31,736 nt of DNA from assembly GCA_002270565.1 (NCBI GenBank), contig NQMI01000194.1:37750-69485 (forward strand), read 5' to 3'. The position numbers and the translations under genes were made by a program. The stretch's first letter is position 1. The number at the start of each line of letters is the position of its first letter. This document shows positions 10,940 through 20,998 of this stretch, piece by piece. The notes under the pieces were generated by a model. It did not search any database. It saw only the letters and a program-made list of their open reading frames with translations, and had not been told where the DNA came from. This DNA comes from Stenocarpella maydis (lineage: Eukaryota > Ascomycota > Sordariomycetes > Diaporthales > Diaporthaceae).

Positions 10940-10951
10940 GATATAAGGACC
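10940..10951 (+). promoter_or_regulatory. TATA-like element upstream of qa-3
   Basis: GATATAAGGACC, about 112 bases upstream of the qa-3 start, a reasonable position for a fungal TATA box. It shares ATATAAGGACC with the element on the opposite strand upstream of qa-4. Confidence 0.5.
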
Positions 10952-11062
10952 CGGATGGGTTCCATCGCCTGGCCCCATCTGTACGACACCGTCTAGCACC
11001 TGTGCCCATCCGCCCGCACCCGCAAGCCGCCGTCGTCCTGCTGGTCCGGCGCGTCCTCACAC

Positions 11063-11175
11063 ATGCCTCACTCCGTCAGCCTGGACCGCCCGTCCACCGG
11101 CATCATGGCGACCATGACCGTGTCGTCCACCGCCACCGCAACCCCCACAGCCCGCACCGCCCCACGGCGCAAGGT

Positions 11176-11214
<39 letters not shown>

Positions 11215-12246
11215 CACAGGCGTGCCCACCGTGGACCATCTCGACCGGCACGGCTATCTCTTCGGCCAGAAGATCGCGGCATCCATGTCGCCCCTGCTGC
11301 ACGATGTTGTCTACCAGGAGATCGGGCTGAACTGGGCACAGCTACGGCTCGACTCGACAGACATGGACCTGTTCCTCCAGCTCCGTCAACACCCCAAGTT
11401 CTATGGTCAGCCCGCCTCCCCCCCCCCCGTGTCGTCCCTGCGTGGCACTGCGCAGCCGCATCTGACCCCACCGCAGGCGCAGCAGTCACGATGCCTCACA
11501 AGGTCGCCATCCTGGCGCACCTGGACGAGCTGACGCCCGAGTGCCGCGCCGTGGGCGCCTGCAACACCATGTACATCCGCGACGAGCCGGACCCCTCGTC
11601 GCCGACGGGCCTCCGGCGCGTCTACTGCGGCACCAACACCGACGTCGTCGGCGTCCGCGAGTCCTTCCTGCGCAACGTCCCCGCCGAGCGGCACGCCGCC
11701 GTCTTCCGCGGCCGCCCGGCGCTCGTCATCGGCGGCGGCGGCGCGGCGCGCTCGGCCGTCTACGCGCTGCGCCAGTGGCTCGGCGCCACCAGCATCTACC
11801 TCGTGAACCGCGACAGGGCCGAGGTCGGCGCCGTCATCGCCGAGTGCTCGGACCGCGGCTACGGCGACGGGCTGGTGCACGTCGAGACGGTCGCCCAGGC
11901 GCGCGCCCTCGACGGCGCCGGCGCCATCGTGGCCTGCGTGCCCGACCTCCCGCCCGCCACCGAGCCCGAGAGGCAGGCGCGCGCGGTCACCGAGGTGTTC
12001 CTCCGCGACAAGGCGCACAAGGGCGCCATCCTCGAGATGTGCTACAACCCGACGCCCTTCACCGAGCTCGGCAGGCTGGCCGAGGACGCCGGCTGGCAGG
12101 TGATCCTCGGGACCGAGGCCATGATATACCAGGGCATAGAGCAGGACAGGTACTTCACCGGGCGCAGCACCGACGAGCTCCCCGTCCAGAAGGTGAAGGA
12201 GGTGATTGACGCTCAGGTCGCGCTGAGGGCCAAGGCTCGCTCATGA
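11063..12246 (+). CDS. qa-3: quinate/shikimate dehydrogenase
   Basis: Oxidises quinate to 3-dehydroquinate (and shikimate to 3-dehydroshikimate), the entry step of catabolism. Exons are 11063-11405 and 11477-12246 (370 residues); the 71-nt intron (GTCAGC...GCAG) restores [11 protein letters not shown]. Catalytic K123 (VTMPHK) and D170 (NTD) are present. The nucleotide fold GGGGAARS is at 200-207. Asp227 in VNRD, where NADP enzymes usually have a basic or small residue, suggests NAD preference, as known for quinate dehydrogenases. The N-terminus is about 50 residues longer than the roughly 320-residue N. crassa enzyme and carries 12 consecutive Gln, encoded by a pure CAG tract. ATGs at 11105 and 11114 are alternative starts that would still include the Gln tract. 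Convergent with qa-y. Confidence 0.92.
11177..11212. repeat. (CAG)12 trinucleotide repeat in qa-3
   Basis: Twelve perfect CAG units within the first exon of qa-3, encoding 12 Gln just ahead of the catalytic fold. Confidence 0.97.
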
Positions 12247-13601
12247 GCCTGCGTGGCTGAGCCCTCGGCCAGTCTCGTCCAGCGCCCTTGATGGCACGGG
12301 TATCGCTTCATCTAGATAGATAGACACTGACAGGACCCACCCTCATGTTTGCCATGGGACACCGCAATAGACCGGGGCACGATCATCATGACACACTCAG
12401 ACGTTGCCCCTTGCCCGCTGAGCACGGTTGGAACTGTGCTCTTCAGTTGTGCCAGGTCGTGTTTTGAGCCCCAGGCCATGATGCAGCACTTCGTCTGGTG
12501 GACAGAGACGTGCTCTGCACACCCTCCTGGTCGGATCCAGGAATTTCCCACGTGGAGAGGAAACGTGCGCACCACCACCACCACCCCCCCCCTGCATGGT
12601 ATGGGATGCCGTGCATGTGCGCCTGCGCATGTGACTCTGCCTGCCCGTTGGAGCAGGGGTCCAGGCCGAGATGGCTCACCAGGTCGTTTACACATGGCCA
12701 TGTGGGCTGCCAATCCATCACGGGCCTTTCAGATGCGAATAGGAGATTGGGCATTGCACAGAACACCACGGCACTGCTGTGGGCAGGTGGGAATGCTGAA
12801 CCACCTGTCCGAGACAGTTCAGCGGGAAATTTGGGCGAGGCCAGTGCCCCGGGACGGATGAGAGGGTAACCGTCTCAAAGTTGCAAATGATTCTACCCCC
12901 CGCCTCACGGACGATTATTCACACCAACTCACTCATCAGTTCGCCCGCCGGTGTGATTAATGCCCAGGCTAGCATGGCAGCCATCTTTCACCAGTTGGCC
13001 CAGGCCTTAGCACACATCACAGTATCAAGATCGCGTGAGTGGCCATATACATGGACGTAGCCAGCTACGATGCTGACAGACAACGGTGCCCGGGGGGGGT
13101 GGGGGTTCTGCCCATCTCAGTGGTGGTTTGGGCCTCGGAGGTTGGACCCTGGATGATTCCTGGATAATTTCTGCCCCGTGTCCATCAGCCACGGTGGCAA
13201 GTCATAGCTAAGATTAAATAAGTGACAGGGTTACTGATGCCAGGCACAAACTTGGAGTCTGTAAAGTGCCAGGGGCGAGCCTACAGATGAAGTGGTACCA
13301 TATGTACAACAGGCAACTCGAGAAGGCAGCACAGGCCACCGCCACGTGGTGGCACAATCGTCTCTAGGGCTGTCCGAGCAGCGCGAAGCAGTAGTGTTGG
13401 CAGCCGTTAGTGCTTTGGGTCACGATTATTCATGAAATGGTTCCATGAATAATCATTTCGTTTTGTAACGAGCCTGGCTCGTGGCGCTCTAGTCCGGTCT
13501 CCCTCTCCAAAAGGATACAATTAATAAAGGGATGCTATCATCACGCACACCACAGGACACCCGCTCCGACCAGATACCCCAAAAAAGACCCCAAGGCCAC
13601 C
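12247..13601. other. long convergent intergenic, qa-3 / qa-y
   Basis: About 1.35 kb between the stop codons of two converging genes, unusually long for a convergent pair in this cluster. Open frames of up to about 170 codons occur, but they overlap on both strands, include homopolymer translations and resemble nothing. Notable items are C and G homopolymers near 12585 and 13090, and an 11-base-arm hairpin at 13424-13454. Confidence 0.6.
13424..13454. repeat. perfect 11-base inverted repeat (hairpin)
   Basis: GATTATTCATG (13424-13434) pairs exactly with CATGAATAATC (13444-13454) across a 9-base loop, about 150 bases downstream of the qa-y stop. It could mark a transcript 3' end or be an element relic. 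The word ACGATTATTCA also occurs near 12909. Confidence 0.7.
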
Positions 13602-15314
13602 CTACGCCATGTCCCTCTTCAGGTCCGTGTCCTCGAGCTGGCTCACGCCAGCCTTGTCCGAGTCGTTCCCCATGTCCAGGTCCCCGGCGTTGCGCCTGAA
13701 CTCCTCGTCGCGGATGCGGAGCTCCTCCATGATGACCTTGTTGGCCCTGCGGATGGGCCTGATCTCGAAGAGCCTGTCCATGGTCTCGAGCGGGATCGAC
13801 TTGGTCTCGGGGAGGAGGAAGAAGACAAAGACGGCCGAGAGGATCATGAGCGACGCGAAGAACATGTACACGCCGTAGTCCATGGCGAGGAACATCTGCG
13901 GCGTGAAGCGGGAGATGATAAAGTTCCAGAACCAGTTGGACGCCGCGGCAGAGGCTTGCCCCAGCGAGCGCGTGTTCTGGTCGAACATCTCCGAGTTGAC
14001 CACCCAGGGCGTGCCGTTCCACGAGGGCGTGTAGAAGGCCGTCCACAGGTAGAAGAAGAATATGGCCGCGATGCCGCCCGACGACAGGCCGCCCGAGGTG
14101 TTGGGGTTGTTGGCCGGGTCGGCCACGCAGATGTAGGCGCCGATGATCCACATGCAGACCGAGCCTCCCAGGCTGCCGTACATAAGGAGGTTGCGCCGCC
14201 CGAAGTTGTCAATCATCCACCTGTGGAAGGGGTCAGTCTGTCTATGCGTCGAGCTGGTGCTGAGAGGGCCGGAAAAGAGGGGGTCTTACAAGAGCCAGAC
14301 GAATGTGAACACCGTCTTGACACAACCAAACACACCGGTCGTCAAGAACCCAGTGTTTGTGCCCGTGATACCGAGGCCCTTGAACACTGTCGGGGAGTAG
14401 TAGTTGATGGCATTGATGCCAGAGCCATTCTGCCACAGGAAGAGCATGGAGCCGAGGAAGAAGCGCCACTGCACCTTTTTCTGCTTGAGCGCGGCAAAGG
14501 GCTTGAAGAAGCCGGCGCCGACGTCCCTGCGGTACCTCTCGAGGTCCTCGTCAATGTAGCTGACCTCCTCGACGATGTATATGTCGCTGGGGCTGAGCTT
14601 CCTGATCCAGCAGAGGTTTGCCATGCCAAGCTCACGGTCGCCCTTGCTGAACAGCCACCGGGGAGACTCTTTGATCCAGAGGGCGCCGAGCAGGAGCAGG
14701 CCGCCCGGGATAAGCTGGACCGCGAAGGGGATCAGCCACTGGGAGTGGTTGGCAGGGAGGGTTGTGTTGACGCCGTAGTTGATCCAGAAGCCCACGAGGC
14801 CTCCGATCTGCCAGCCGAGCTCGTAGATGCCGACCAGCCGGCCACGGATGGCCGGTGGGGAGAGCTCGGAGATGAAGATAGGCACCATGTTGCTGGCCCC
14901 GCCGACACCGACACCGGCGAGGACACGCCCGGCGAGGATCAGCCCGAGGCCACGGTCTCCGTTGGCGCCGAGCATGAGGCCGGCCCCGAGGTTAAAGACG
15001 ATGGCAAAGAGGAACAGGGACTTGCGGCGGCCGAGGAAGTACGAGGTGACATAGGCAAATAGAGAGCCGAAGAAGGCGCCGGCCTGGTACACGGAGACGA
15101 TGTTGGCCTTGAGGAGCGCCAGCCCTTCCTTGCTGTAAGAGTCAAACCTGAACTCGTCAACAAAGGACGGAAGCGCGAGCGTCGTGCCGATGAAGGCAGA
15201 GTCGTAGCCTATCATGCATGATGCGAAGGAGGCGATTGCGGCGGTGGTGTAGACGCGCCAGTTGTACACGGCCTTTGGCGTGGGCCGGTCTTCCTTGAGT
15301 TCCAACAGCGTCAT
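13602..15314 (-). CDS. qa-y: quinate permease (MFS sugar-porter family)
   Basis: Plasma-membrane quinate/proton symporter. Exons on the minus strand are 15314-14290 and 14220-13602 (547 residues, versus about 537 in N. crassa). The 69-nt intron has a GTAAGA donor and a CACAG acceptor. The start MTLLELKEDRPTPKAVYNW is almost identical to other QA-Y proteins, which fixes it. Twelve hydrophobic segments are visible. Sugar-porter signatures appear in order: FLGRRKSL (loop 2-3), RVLAGVGVGGASNMVPIFIS with ELSPPAIRGRLVG, KESPRWL, QNGSGINAINYYSPTVF (helix 7), DNFGRRNLL (loop 8-9) and PETKSIPLE after helix 12. The last 60 residues are hydrophilic, acidic and cytosolic. It runs in the same direction as qa-1S, with 1.45 kb between them. 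Confidence 0.95.
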
Positions 15315-16763
15315 GATGTCCAGAGGCCTGTCCCTTTCTCTCTTTGCAGTAAACGGAGAAATGAAAGAGACAAGGGTTGAATGCCTGAATTGGTGAGGCG
15401 GACTGGAGGGTGAGTCCCACAGCGAGGTGGTCGGAGGCACGGCACGGTTGATATATGAAAATATTTCGCTGTGACCTTGGGCCAGGGGGTTCATTCGTCC
15501 AAAAGGGGCGGGACCGTGGAGTCGGTATCGGCCTTGTTCACTATTCCCAGGGTATCCCCATGGCAAACACGGGGTCCCCAGAGTCTCGGCGTTTTGGCCC
15601 TTGTCCAGAGTGAAGACTAAAGGATGCAGCCATGTGGTTATACATCTATCCGATCGTGCACTTCCTCTCGTGGCGCTCTGCTCTTCTCCCTCTGCATTCG
15701 GATGAGGATTGAACCAGGTGGCCTGCAAGGCGGGCTCTGGCTCCAAGCCTGGCCGCTAGAGGACCCCGCTGGCTCGTCTAATTTCCCTCAGTTACGCGTG
15801 TGATCCCCGCATCCTCGCATGGGTGGAATTGCCTCAGCGATACATGGCAGGCCGGTTAGCGACCCCACATCCGGGGGAGTCTGGGGAGTCTGGGGGAGGT
15901 CTGCGTCTGTGCTGCCAGGTCCCAAACCGCGCAAAGCCCACGGCAAGCGCGGACGTGTCAGAAGCAGATCATTCTTCAGCAGAAAGCTGGCGAGGACTTG
16001 GTGTACTTCGTCGGGGAAGAACACTTAGCCGTTGCGGTCCGGCGGCTTGGGTGGCCAGTCCTGGCGATCTGTCTAGCGCGTGCTAGGCTTTCTAGGTTTG
16101 CGACCGTGTCTCCCCAGCTGACCAGTCTGCATAATCTGAGATCGACCCGGGGAGATAACAGGTTTCACTCCGGGGGTGGGGGGTGGATGTCGCAACTGCG
16201 CGGTGTACTATGTACGGAGTAGAAGGGGGAAAGCTTACTCCAGCATCATGACCAAGTCGAAGCCACGTGATAAGTCAAGCAAAGATGAACCCCGCTCGTC
16301 CGACTATGTTCTTGGCCTCGTGGCGGAAAGGCTGGCGACGTAGCTCAGTGAAATGGTGTGAGCGCAGGCTTTCTGAGAGCCATGTAGACGCGGGATTGCC
16401 CTCTACCGACATCTCATTGCGACTGCTCAAGGGCCAGCAGTACCACACAAAACTGCACGCTCCGTTGTCATTCATGTGTACATGCAGGTGATTGAAGTTG
16501 ATTTGATTGCATGGCAGTTCCCACAGACACATCTCGGGGCATGTACAATTGCCGTGGTTCTCGCGGATATATATATACAAACTTTTTATATGCTGCTTTG
16601 CGGGACATGCTCCTGTTGGCCGACCTTGGAGATGACCTCCTACAGACCGTTCTCTCATTCAAAAGGCCCAGTGGCCTCCCCCGAGGGCGTGTAGGGGTAA
16701 GACCGCCTGCGGTACGAAGATGTATGCACGTGGGTGTGCACAAACTGATCGGGAGGGACCACC
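15315..16763. other. qa-y promoter and qa-1S 3' region
   Basis: About 1.45 kb between qa-y and qa-1S, both on the minus strand. It holds a QA-1F-like site at 15636, a TATATGA-type AT element near 15450 and one TACGGAGTA word (16213-16221). The open frames here show no family resemblance. Confidence 0.6.
15636..15651. promoter_or_regulatory. candidate QA-1F operator upstream of qa-y
   Basis: GGTTATACATCTATCC matches the published QA-1F consensus GGRTAARYRYTTATCC at 13 of 16 positions, with both outer GG and CC pairs intact. It lies about 320 bases upstream of the qa-y start, where an activator site is expected. Confidence 0.55.
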
Positions 16764-19580
16764 TCATGGCTCCTGCTCTACTATGTTCTCAATCCGCGGC
16801 CTGAGGTGGGCAGGGTGCCGGCCCTGCTCGTCCGTGTAGGCCCTGAAGACCTCCCGCCTCATAAAGCGCCGTGGTGCTCGGCGGCCCGTGAAAAGCTCGA
16901 ACTGGGCGAACCCCTGCTCCGGCAAGAGGTCAAGGCCGTCCATCGTCACCCAGCCGCGATGGGCTTCTCGGTGGCTCTGGTCTAGCAGTGGTGTGTGTAA
17001 TGTCTTGTAGGTGAATTCGACTACCACGCCACCAGTGGGACTGCCGAGCCACTGTGGAGGCAGGGTGAAGTCTGCAGGCGGCGCGTCGCCGACGCCGTGG
17101 CCAGGTATGGCGGAGACGATGATGGTGGGCTGTCGCCATGTCTCAGGCCATGGTTCTTCCCTCGTCCTGAGGATATGGAAGCGAGTCTTGACCTCTGTGT
17201 CGGGGCTAAATAGGGGTAAATCGTCCCTCGCTAGTAGTTTTGTGAAATGGTCGACGAGTTTTTCCGCGTTTGAATAACTGCAGCGGCCAATGTTCAGTAG
17301 ATGTCTAGCAGGACCAATGCTACCAGATTGAGACTTACGTGCGGTTTAGTACACAGATATTCTTCACTCCCATCTGCAGCATCGCGTACACGGCAGCTCT
17401 TGCCATGCCGCCCGCTCCCACGACAAGGCCGCAACTGGTGGACCGTACGGCGTTGGCGGGCGAGAGCCCGCGGCGTATACAAGCCCTGATGCCGATCCAA
17501 TCGGTGTTCTCCCCATACAGCGCCTTGATTGGGCCGGCTCGGTTACGGCAATGAAAGAGACGGGCGTCCTCGGGAACAGTCCCATCTTCGTTTAGTGCAC
17601 GAATGGGGATCAGAGTGTTGACGGCTCCGATTGCCTTTGCGTGCTTGCTCAAGGAATGTGTGATGCTGATTATTTCGATCTTGAAGGGAAGACTAATGGA
17701 GGCGCCAGCAAAATATGGGTCCATTACAACCTCCTGCAGGCTCGTGATGGACGAGGTGGTGTGGGGCCGGTAGTGATGGGGTATCCCAAGAGCTTTCAGC
17801 GCCGCGTTGTGCATCCCCGGCGATAGACTGAGGGACACATAGCCACCGATAACGTAGAGGTTCATGGGGTCGAACACAAACGACGAGTATAGGCTCCGTG
17901 TTGCCTGAAGGGCGGTGATGGATGGACATGGGTAGGCTTCCTCGGCATCGTGGCCTTCGCTCGTGGCCGAGCCGACCGGAAGGACCGAGGTCAGCACCTG
18001 ATTGAAACAGGAAGAGGTCCTACCTTTCCTCCCAGTGTTGTAAGCAATGACAGGTAGCTTCGGCTCACCCATGTCGTCTATTCTGGTGCGCAGGGTACCG
18101 ATGTCGAAGCTCTCTAGGTGGTGGCTGGCAACCCGCGAGAGTCGGGTGAGATCGCAGCCCAGGTCTCGTGCTTTTTGATATAAGCGGAGCCATGAGGGGT
18201 CCGCCCAAGACGGTGCTGGTTCTCTGCTCAATTGTAGGTTGCCGACGAGCTTGGAGCGGCCCTTGGAGAGGCGGATTTGCGTCACATATTCTTCCTCCAG
18301 CCGCAGGTCGACCGTCATGTACTCGACAGCCAAGCGCAGACCGTGTTGCAGGTACGCCAGGTACAGGGACTTCCAAGCGGGATCATGCAGTGCTTGTTCG
18401 GGGAACACCACGTGATAGAGCATAGGAATGACGACGTTGCGCCGCATGTTGCCCAGGGCCTGACTAATGGCACTTGCGTGTTCAGGACTTAGGCCGTCCT
18501 TGACTATGCCCGGTGCCGAGGGCGAAACGAGATCGTCGACGACGATCTCGACGGCATCCGCACCGGTTTCGATGTCCTCGATGTCTACTTCTCTGGCCAG
18601 AAGGGCGGACAAGGGGACCGACACGGCGTAGGTGAACTGCCTATCTTCTGTGGGGATGGAGGCCAGGGGGAAGGCGGATTCTATGAAAGGGATGGCCCCC
18701 TTGGGCAGGATAAGCGACAAGAATTTGAGGAAGTGTCTCTCGGCCCTCTTGAGGGTGAGGTAGGGGGCAGGCGACCTCTTGTCAAGCGCGGCTGTCATGC
18801 CGTCCAGTGAGGCGGTCTTGTTCTTCTCGGCCACGTCCTCGGAGACGTTGAAGAATTCAAAGTGGCTGCACCTCCGGAAGAAGAGGCTGCTGGCGTCGAG
18901 CAGGGTCTTGAGCCTCGCATCGTCAGGTATTCTGAGGTGATGCTTGATGGCTTGTGTGTCGCGGACAATATATATGATTGGGTGTAGATGGCTGTACTCG
19001 CGCAGCAAGGCCTGGACATTGCGTTCCATCCACGAGCATACTATGATGGTGTTCTTGGCGCAGTGATGAAACAGGTCCTCGAGAACATCGGCCTGGCGGC
19101 TGTGGTAGCTGGTCAGGCCGTGCTTCTTCTTGAAGACGGGGGTGGGGAGGCCAGTGGCGTCCTGGAAGGCTCTCTCGGCGTCCATGACCTTGCGCTTCAT
19201 GGCGCCGGAGGCGATGATGGCCAGGGTGGACTTGCCGGCGCCGCGCAGCCCGGTGAGGACTATGGAGGCATCCGAGTCGAAAACCCTGGCGGTAGAGAAT
19301 TCTGGTGAGTGCGGAGGGGAGCTTGGGGCAGAACGAGAAGCTGTATGTGCTCGTCAACGGGGTAACTGTGTGTGAGTATGAGGGGCAGGGAGCGACGGCA
19401 CGACATACCTCTCGAGGGCGAGCCGGCCGGGGTGGGCGGAGAGGGCTCATAAGCGTTGACGATGTGGCTCAAGAATGGGCTCAGCTTTCTCGAGACAGAC
19501 TGGCGTTGAGCATCGTCCCAGTCTGCGGCGGCGGCCATGGTGGCAAAGCTGCGCTTACTGCCAGCCATGACAGACGCCAT
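16764..19580 (-). CDS. qa-1S: quinate pathway repressor QA-1S (AROM-derived)
   Basis: Represses the qa genes, in the family model by binding QA-1F in the absence of quinate or shikimate. Exons on the minus strand are 19580-19409, 19301-17339 and 17277-16764 (882 residues; relatives about 920). Introns are 107 nt and 61 nt. The protein follows the three C-terminal AROM domains: shikimate-kinase-like (about 65-250, P-loop GLRGAGKST at 75-83), type I dehydroquinase-like (about 270-520) and shikimate-dehydrogenase-like (about 535-882). In the kinase domain the Gly-rich substrate motif of true kinases is replaced by VCSWMER, so it is probably inactive. In the last domain Lys598 (SISLPFK), NTDWIG (Asp658) and GAGGMAR are kept, suggesting ligand binding. 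An ATG at 19568 is an alternative start. Divergent from qa-1F. Confidence 0.92.
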
Positions 19581-19704
19581 CTCGGCCAGCGCGCCGGAGG
19601 GCAAGGCGGGCGGATCTCAGGCGACGGCCATGTGCTTTTGCTCACGATGATGCTGGTGAAGGCGGGCTCAGGTCGCGAGTACTAGAAGTAAGGCCGAGAG
19701 GCAA

Positions 19705-19734
19705 GGCTGGCTGGCTGGCTGGCTGGCTGGCTGG
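19705..19734. repeat. (GGCT)n microsatellite upstream of qa-1S
   Basis: About seven perfect GGCT units, roughly 125 bases upstream of the qa-1S start codon. Confidence 0.95.
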
Positions 19735-20315
19735 TCCGTCGACGGTTGCGCATCACAGGCCCGCAGACACAGACGCGGACAGGAGAGCGAGTCCTCAGAG
19801 CCTTTGGCCAGTCGGCAGCTTCGCGACGGAGCGAGCCAGGTTGGGAGAAACTTGGGAGTGATGATGACACAGGTCATGCGTAATATACGAATACGAACCA
19901 AGCAGGCCAGCCACAATTTACCCAGGTACATACCCAGTCTGGGTACTCCCTAGTAGCAGTCTGGACAGCGAGATTGGCAAGGACAAATACAAGAGAAGAC
20001 TTGAAGACTGGGCCGGGTCACCAGAGAGAGGGACAGAGAGGGCAACGTCGGTGGCTTGACAGCCAGAAAGTGAGGAAGCCGGAATGTAGACCGGGGATTG
20101 GGCCCGCTGGGCGCGGCCTTGAGGGTTCGTGGCCGAGGAGGAGTGGTGGGAAGGTGTTGTATGCAAAAGTATGCGAGGCCAGGGGTTCGAAGGGCTGGGC
20201 GAGCACTCGAGGTGGGGAGTGTTGGACCGGGGGGGGGCCGGGCACGCCTGGCACGGCGGGGGTGGGGGAGCTATACTCCGCTCGCTAAGCATACTAGCGT
20301 GCGCTATACCAGGGT

Positions 20316-20331
20316 GGTTAAGCAATTATCC
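20316..20331. promoter_or_regulatory. QA-1F operator between qa-1S and qa-1F
   Basis: GGTTAAGCAATTATCC matches GGRTAARYRYTTATCC at 14 of 16 positions, with mismatches only at positions 3 and 10. In N. crassa an activator site lies between these two genes and supports autoregulation. The equivalent position here, about 670 bases from qa-1F and 735 from qa-1S, makes it the best operator in the window. Confidence 0.7.
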
Positions 20332-20882
20332 CTGACGAGCTTGCCCCGGAAGAGGGAATCCTCCCCAGATCCGACCCACAACGTGTGGTCACTGGTCAAC
20401 TGGTCAACTGGTCCTGTCCATGGACTCCATATTTTTGGCTTGCTGATTCAACCCCCTGGTCCTGCCCACACAGACTCTCACACACTCACGCGCACGCTCA
20501 CACACTAGCCCCGACATTGGTGTATTACTGGGCGTGTGTAGTCTAGATTACCACAGTATTAGGCTGAGAGAGGCTGAGAGAGGCACACAGGGACAGAGCA
20601 GGGAGCATCGTTGACTGACTGACGGACGGCATCCGCATCTGCATCTGGCTTGTGTCACCTGTCGGCTGCCGAGTGCCACTAGCCACCTCCGATCCGACCC
20701 CAACGCCAATTGATCATCCAACCACCAACACCAACTTGGAACACTGCCGGACATTCATTCTCACCCCACCACCCGCCCACTTCAACCTCTATTATATCAT
20801 TCATCCGCCGTCCACTGCCCACTGCCCACTGCCAGCTGCCAGCTGCATATCGCACGCCCACCGCGCCGGACCGCACTCGCGG

Positions 20883-20991
20883 ATGAATGCCGGCCCAGCC
20901 CGCCCACCACCATGACACGGAGATGAGATCGCCAGGGGGATACCACGCAATACTCGCGCACGACGTGCTGCACCCACGGGAAACAGACTAG
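20883..20991 (+). promoter_or_regulatory. overlapping upstream ORFs in the qa-1F leader
   Basis: Three overlapping short frames precede qa-1F. ATG at 20883 gives 10 codons to TGA 20913-20915. ATG at 20887 gives 34 codons to TAG 20989-20991, with an internal in-frame ATG at 20923. ATG at 20912 gives 4 codons. The longest ends 7 bases before the qa-1F ATG. They count as upstream ORFs only if transcription starts before 20883, which was not shown here. Confidence 0.5.
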
Positions 20992-20998
20992 ACTCGCA

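Larger units (their letters stand above)
9579..11062. other. divergent promoter of qa-4 and qa-3
   Basis: About 1.48 kb of divergent promoter sequence. It contains a long TAAATAAAA repeat, TATA-like elements on both sides sharing ATATAAGGACC, a G homopolymer near 10300 and a perfect QA-1F half-site at 10380. No coding region is supported: the open frames here are interrupted, low-complexity or antisense. Confidence 0.65.
19581..20998. other. divergent promoter of qa-1S and qa-1F
   Basis: About 1.4 kb of shared regulatory DNA with no supported protein gene. It contains a GGCT tetranucleotide repeat near qa-1S, a 14/16 QA-1F operator match at 20316, CA-rich and CACACT-type stretches near 20470-20510, and upstream ORFs directly before qa-1F. 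Confidence 0.7.

Noticed and set aside
11105..11107. Alternative qa-3 start at the ATG in context CATCATGG
   Set aside because: Not excluded, but the upstream ATG at 11063 is in frame and gives the complete open frame, so it was used as the start; the catalytic domain is unaffected.
13956..15062. 368-codon open frame on the plus strand opposite qa-y
   Set aside because: It is exactly antisense to the well-identified permease exons, and its Asp/Glu/Arg/Val-rich composition is what GC-biased third positions produce on the opposite strand.
16213..16221. TACGGAGTA word, repeated as TACTCCGTA at 31540-31548
   Set aside because: A short word that I recall as common in Pezizomycotina genomes; two copies in 31 kb carry little information.
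18708..18723. GGATAAGCGA word resembling a QA-1F half-site
   Set aside because: It lies inside the qa-1S coding sequence and lacks the second half.
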